Origin: Sisyra terminalis
Taxonomy: Eukaryota > Arthropoda > Insecta > Neuroptera > Sisyridae
Reading direction: 5' to 3'
Length of the DNA: 64,000 bases
NCBI GenBank assembly: GCA_958496175.1
Contig: OY292274.1
Span: 11,119,689 to 11,183,688 of the forward strand
The notes beneath the pieces are model-generated. The model was not told the DNA's origin. It saw only the letters and a list, made by a program, of their open reading frames with translations, and did not search any database. Below, in pieces: positions 59,719 through 64,000 of the stretch. The translations under genes were made by a program, and so were the position numbers. Position 1 is the stretch's first letter. Each line of letters starts with the position of its first letter.

Positions 59719-60829
59719 GGCTGCACAATTTTAAAACACAGAAAGGTAGAAAAATTACATTTTCCAAGGAATCAATAAAACCTATTTTCTTTTAGCCGCA
59801 CTAAATGGTATAATGGTATTTTTTAATGACGAATTAACCGTTGGTTATTGTAATAGATAAGGATGACAACATGTTAAAAAATATAAATATCATTTTTACT
59901 AGGATTGTGATATTTATTGCACTTACTAGTTTAAAAGTTGTCGGATCATAAAAAAAAATTATATTTAACCAATTCAAAAATACAGTAAGAGCATTTACTT
60001 GGTTATTTATTTGAGATTAGTGCAGCAAATCAGTAGAACAAAGTTTGTGAATGAAAAAAAAAGTATTTAGGACAGTTTCTTATTTTATTTATTATTTATT
60101 TTATTATTCACTTTCAGGGATTCCCAAAAAACTTGTCTGTTGTTTGGCATCAATAGACATAACTTCTTTAAAATACTGTTTCTTTTTATCTAAGGATATT
60201 CCACGGAATTCATGATCCATTTGAGGAAGTTAGGTAGTTTTAAATTTTTTCAAAAGAAAATCAATTTCAGTGTAATCATTGCTGAAATCATTTTTATACA
60301 TCAATTTACGTGAACCTGATACAAACTTAACTTCCACAATAGGATTAAGAAAAAAACTTTTTAAAAGATCATTCGTTTTACGAGCTGTATTTTTTTTCTT
60401 TTGTCAATCATAAAAATCAGTTTCTAATATTTGATTTTATCAAAAATTTCAAAGCAGTAAAATATATGCAGCTTACTAGAATTTTAAAATTGTTTTGAGC
60501 GTTACTTTACTTTAAAGTTGACGAATTAGAAAAGAAATGTACTTACTAGGTTTATCAAATTTGATATATACATGAAAAAAAATCAAAAGCAAAATATACG
60601 CGACTTACTAGGTTTTTAAAATTATTTTGAGAGTTACTTTGTTTTAAATTTGTCAAATTAAAAAAAATGCAATTACTAGGTTTATTAATTTTGATATTTA
60701 TACGACAAAGATCACATTATTGGAATACATCAATCGAATCATGTTCAGACGACTCTATTGGAACGAAAAATGCTAAAAAAATCGATTTTGAAAAATTTGT
60801 CCCTTACTGTGTTTTGAAATTGGGCAGCC
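59719..60829 (-). mobile_element. Family C DNA transposon-like element, uninterrupted copy C2
   Basis: Ends GGCTGCACAATTTTAAAACA and TTTTGAAATTGGGCAGCC are inverted repeats. It is the reverse-orientation counterpart of C1 without the B insertion. The - strand ORF piece (60120-60410) reads SGSRKLMYKNDFSNDYTEI and continues as in C1, with an in-frame stop at LLKKFKTT. Spaced direct repeats (ACTTACTAGGTTT, about 60470-60690) lie inside one end. Confidence 0.65.
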
Positions 60830-61153
60830 GTATTGAGCAACGTGTTTCAAAAAAAATACAAATGTGTGCTTTATGCCAGATTAATATATAATATATTTGG
60901 AAGCAATTAACAATGTCGAAATAAGAAAATAACATTAACTTAAATAAATTTCCTTTGACATTTATAGGTAGTGATCTATTTCTTAATTCTATGCAATAAG
61001 TCGGTCCTTCACAACATTGAGTAGGTTTTTTAATATGATTCAATGAAAATGTTTATATCATTTTGTAATATTTAAAGTTGTTTTATTAATGCGATTGTGT
61101 ATTTTGGGTGTGAATAGTTTGAAACGATTTGGGTGAATTTTTTATTTGTTTAG
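60830..61153. other. AT-rich DNA before the CPR pseudogene
   Basis: No TATA box and no ATG-MAFK/MAYK exon could be found where the other CPR genes have them. Confidence 0.5.
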
Positions 61154-61666
61154 TCGCCAGTTTTGGCAGCCGTTGTATACGTTGTTGACGGTGGCATTAT
61201 CGGATCACCTCACGTTGCATATTCGAGCGTGTCTCACGTTCCAGTGTCGTATGGAATGCCGGTTATCGCCAAGATTCACGCTTCAACTGTAGTTGCAAAA
61301 ATGGCTGTCGTTTCAGTTGGCGATGATTACGACCCAATACAACTATTCGTATCAAATCGAGGATACCCTCACGGGTGAATCCAAGAGTCATAGTGAAACT
61401 TGCACTGACGATAGGGGGCACCACGGCAATTCCTTTGTTGATTCAAATGGAGTGAAACGTATTGTTGAATACAGAGCTAAACCTATCAATGGATTCAATA
61501 TCGTTGTAAATTTGAAACTGTTCGTTGTAAAAGCTCCAGCTTCTATTGTGCATTCTGTTCCAGTTTTTGGTTAAAGTTCATCATATCCCTACGGCATATT
61601 CTAACATTATTACTGTCTAATATTATTGAAATCGTAGAATTAGAAACAAACAAGAACGCAAATAAA
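61154..61666 (+). pseudogene. CPR5: RR-2 cuticular protein pseudogene
   Basis: An exon-2 equivalent follows an AG at 61152-61153 and starts SPVLAAVVYVVDGGIIGSPH, a decayed signal peptide. DDYDP at about 61322-61336 is followed by an 8-bp deletion (relative to CPR2) that shifts the frame near 61334-61338. The next frame continues YNYSYQIEDTLTGESKSHSE, NGVKRIVEYRAKPINGFNIV and VKAPASIVHSVP. A second shift near 61570 creates an early TAA; past it KVHHIPTAYS continues the repeat tail. The central GDVVQG is degraded to DDRGHHG. AATAAA remains at 61661-61666. Exon 1 is missing. CPR2 is the closest relative by DGVKRTVEY and DDYDP. Confidence 0.85.
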
Positions 61667-61832
61667 TTTGTAACTTACGTCTATACTTTATTTTTGGCTT
61701 ATTTCCTGCAGAATTCGTTTAATTTTAAATGAAAAATAACTACCAATAAATTGGTTGTGTCCATATTTTACATAATTTTATTTATTTTTAATAGGATAGT
61801 GGACAAGAAAGAATGTAGATCCATGTACTAAT

Positions 61833-61892
61833 TATTAATTTTGCGACATGTTTCGGTCTTTTATTAGACCTTCATCAGGCTTCTTAATATGA
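61833..61892 (-). ncRNA. Hammerhead ribozyme-like motif 3a (minus strand)
   Basis: Inverted copy of motif 3b. On the - strand: CTGATGA, an unpaired A, stem II GGTCT with AGACC, GAAA, then C-AT-G-TC, with core at 61878-61845. Confidence 0.55.
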
Positions 61893-62259
61893 AGTACACA
61901 ATATACATCACAATAACATCGAAATTTTTTTCTTCTTTACCGCACACATACATTACAAATTGTTTTATTTAAACTATTTTTTTTTTATATATTAAATTCT
62001 CTTTCATTAAAATTATTGCACTTATAAACTTATTGCACTTATAAACTCAGTTTATAAGTGCAATACACAAGCCATGATTAGTATCGTTGAATTTTAAAAA
62101 TGTTTAATCACCACGATTTTAACTAATTTTATAAATAATTTTAATGAAAATAGAATTTAATATATAAAAAATTTGAATTTAAATAAAACAATTTATAATG
62201 TATGTGTGCGATAAAGAAGAATTTTTTTTCGATGTTATTGTGATGTATATTGTGCACTT

Positions 62260-62318
62260 CATATTAAAAAGCCTGATGAAGGTCTAATAAAAGACCGAAA
62301 CATGTCGCAAAATTAATA
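62260..62318 (+). ncRNA. Hammerhead ribozyme-like motif 3b (plus strand)
   Basis: CTGATGA (62273-62279), one unpaired A, stem II GGTCT with AGACC (6-nt loop), GAAA (62297-62300), a 2-bp stem III with a 2-nt loop (AC-AT-GT), and cleavage-site C at 62306. Stem I has 2 bp next to the core (GC with GC), an AAA/AAAA internal loop, then 6 bp (TATTAA with TTAATA). All invariant core bases are canonical, including U7. Confidence 0.6.
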
Positions 62319-62376
62319 ATTAGTACATGGATCTACATCCCTTCTTGTCCACTATCCTACTAAAAATACATAAAAA

Positions 62377-62657
62377 TAACTTGTTTTTAAACAAAGTTCG
62401 GAATATCAAATTATTGAAAGCAATTTAAACGTATACTCATAATAATATCATGTACATTGCACATAAAGATTCACCGAATCAGAGAAATTTAAAATATTTA
62501 AGAACTAACAATATTTTTGTAATTGTTTTACAGTTCCAATTATTTTCCTAAAAACCACACTAAAAACTGGTATTTCAACAATTTTAAAGAAAATATTTTC
62601 TTTCTTGAAATTTCATAAAATATTTGAAATTAATTCTAAATAATATGATCATGATTT
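62377..62657. other. AT-rich spacer
   Basis: Nothing recognised. Confidence 0.4.
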
Positions 62658-64000
62658 ACTGTGTATACAATATATAAAATATATTGCGGTTCAATTTATG
62701 TAATATAATTTAATATAATAATTTATAAAAATCATACCATAAACTTGAATTTGAACTGAAGTTCAAGCAAAAATATTTGTGACGTATTGCCCAGATACGT
62801 ATTTCGATTGCCAAGCAATCTTCCTCAGTGGTCATTAAGTAGTTTGAATCATTCCGTAACTGTTTTGTGATGATTCACAAAATAATCACGGACTGACCTC
62901 AATTTATAAGTCGTGCCTTTTTCTTTTTGCGATGTGATTATGGAGAGGGGGAGGGTGTTTCTAAATTTCTTTACTTTCACCGAATCCTTCGTAAGTAGCC
63001 CGAAAAGTGTCAAATTTTGAATTGGCCCATTTTCCCAGTTTATTACATTTCCCTTTCTTTTAACAATTTCTATGCTTTGGAGTGCATCCAATCGGTTTGT
63101 GCAGTGAAGTAAACTGGTTTAGAAGTCTAGCTTCTGCAAATGTATGCCCTGTTTTCAGTGTATGTTCTGCCCCACATGATTTTTCCACTCTTGCATATTT
63201 TATGTTTGCCAGATGTTCCCTATACCTAATCCCTATTTGTCTTCTAGCCTGACCGACGTAGCTTTTATCGCAGCCCGTGCAAGGGATTTCATAAATTCCT
63301 GATTTTTGTATGTCCGGAATTTTATCTTTAGAACCGTTGAAAAATCCACCCAACTTGTTGGTTGTATATCCAGCCCATATTCCAAACTGTTTCCATATCC
63401 TTTAGATTTTATGGGAAATCTCTGGATAATATGTTAAAACGGACGAACGGTCAGCTGGTCCTTCCACCGTTCGTAAAGTGGTTTCTGATAATTTTTTCCT
63501 TCAAAGAGCCCTTTTGAGGATTCTGTCTACAATTTTGGTAGAGTATCCATTAAAGGTCGCCACACCTTTAATGTATTTTAATTCTTTCGTAAATCGATTC
63601 TTTATCAGAGGTACATTTACGAGTCAGTTTACCAAGCAATGAAAAACAGCCAGTTTATGGCTATTATGACATACGGATTCAGCCATAACATATCTATCTA
63701 CATGTGTTGGTTTTCTGTAGATGTTAAAAACCAGGTTGCCTTGGTTTCTGGTTATTTTCAGGTCTAAGAATGGTAAACTACCATCTTTTTCTCTATCTAC
63801 CGTAAATGTTATGCCAGGCTGAATTGAGTTTAGATAATCCAAGAACTTCTCCGGATCTATTGTCCCTTCATCATAAATAACAAAAACCTCACGTCAAGCT
63901 CTGAAAGTATTCTATCCAAAATTGCTTCATACCCCCTGTATTTCTCACGAATTATTTCAAGTTGCAGAAAAGATCAGAAACGAGTTCGGGTTAGTCAATA
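62658..64000 (-). pseudogene. Penelope-like retroelement, 3' part, continuing past the window end
   Basis: On the - strand, from the right: [20 protein letters not shown] (near 63840-63890), the segment after the RT catalytic box; then GSLPFLDLKITRNQGNLVFN and IYRKPTHVDRYVMAESVCHN at 63650-63800; then a linker; then a GIY-YIG nuclease, SGIYEIPCTGCDKSYVGQAR with RQIGIRYREHLANIK, at about 63200-63310. The tail is LDALQSIEIVKRKGNVINWE, ending at TAA near 62849. Frame changes occur near 63075, 63400-63510 and 63620, so the copy is dead. The left 230 bp (62658-62890) is a D-family terminal sequence. The upstream RT lies outside the window. Confidence 0.8.
62794..62828 (-). ncRNA. Hammerhead ribozyme-like motif of the PLE end (copy D3)
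   Basis: On the - strand: CTGAGGA (62828-62822), an unpaired A, stem II GATTGC with GCAATC, GAAA, stem III ATAC/GTAT without a loop, then C at the cleavage position (62794). Stem I pairs ACC side (TGACCA) with TGGGC, three pairs next to the core then two more after one mismatch. Located at the 3' end of a real PLE body, which is where such motifs are expected. Confidence 0.5.

Larger units (their letters stand above)
61776..62376. mobile_element. Foldback element with two hammerhead-like cores (PLE-terminal type)
   Basis: A 0.6-kb palindrome with arms beginning ATAGGATAGTGGACAAGAA and ending in the complement. Each arm has GTACTAATTATTAATTTTGC or its complement, then the core GCCTGATGAAGGTC...GACCGAAACATGTC. 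The centre is near 62040-62070 (TTGCACTTATAAACTCAG with TTTATAAGTGCAATAC). It has no ORF. The terminal motif is of Penelope-like type but differs from families D and 18282. Confidence 0.7.

Overview
The window is AT-rich animal nuclear DNA from an insect. The clearest genes are four RR-2 cuticular protein (CPR) genes, all on the + strand. Each starts with a 12-nt coding exon (MAFK or MAYK), then a short intron inside the signal peptide. Their [15 protein letters not shown] and AHYAHAAP repeats resemble beetle larval/pupal cuticle proteins, so a coleopteran source is my best guess (inference). A fifth, broken copy is a pseudogene. The only other well-supported host gene is an intronless ORF for the delta subunit of translation factor eIF2B, on the - strand.

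Layout: CPR1 (180-880) and CPR2 (4290-4861) are separated by a 1-kb palindromic repeat (family A). A second A copy, a family-B arm and an internally deleted Ty3/gypsy element lead to eIF2B-delta (8423-9712). From 10 to 28 kb there is mostly mobile DNA: A copies, a decayed non-LTR RNase H, a small foldback with a hammerhead-like ribozyme, a Helitron, a nested stack (D inside B inside C), and a 1.3-kb palindrome (family E). CPR3 (28599-29358) and CPR4 (42337-43203) are embedded in further A, D and E copies and a Helitron. From 44 to 64 kb come a decayed Penelope-like element (PLE), more Helitrons, mariner and YqaJ-exonuclease remnants, an uninterrupted C copy, the CPR pseudogene (61154-61670), a hammerhead-bearing foldback, and a second PLE running off the end.

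The CPR genes are a dispersed tandem cluster for cuticle protein production. CPR1 and CPR2 share a promoter block with fixed spacing to the TATA box. CPR3 and CPR4 share a nearly identical RR-2 DNA segment that suggests gene conversion.

The most interesting signal is structural. Three separate foldback/PLE-terminal families carry sequences that fold into hammerhead-ribozyme cores (CUGANGA, stem II, GAAA, a very short stem III, a two-part stem I). They sit among several families of long palindromic elements that could produce long hairpin RNAs. I saw no tRNA, rRNA or CRISPR. Positions of repeat ends were read by eye and are approximate unless a terminal motif is named.
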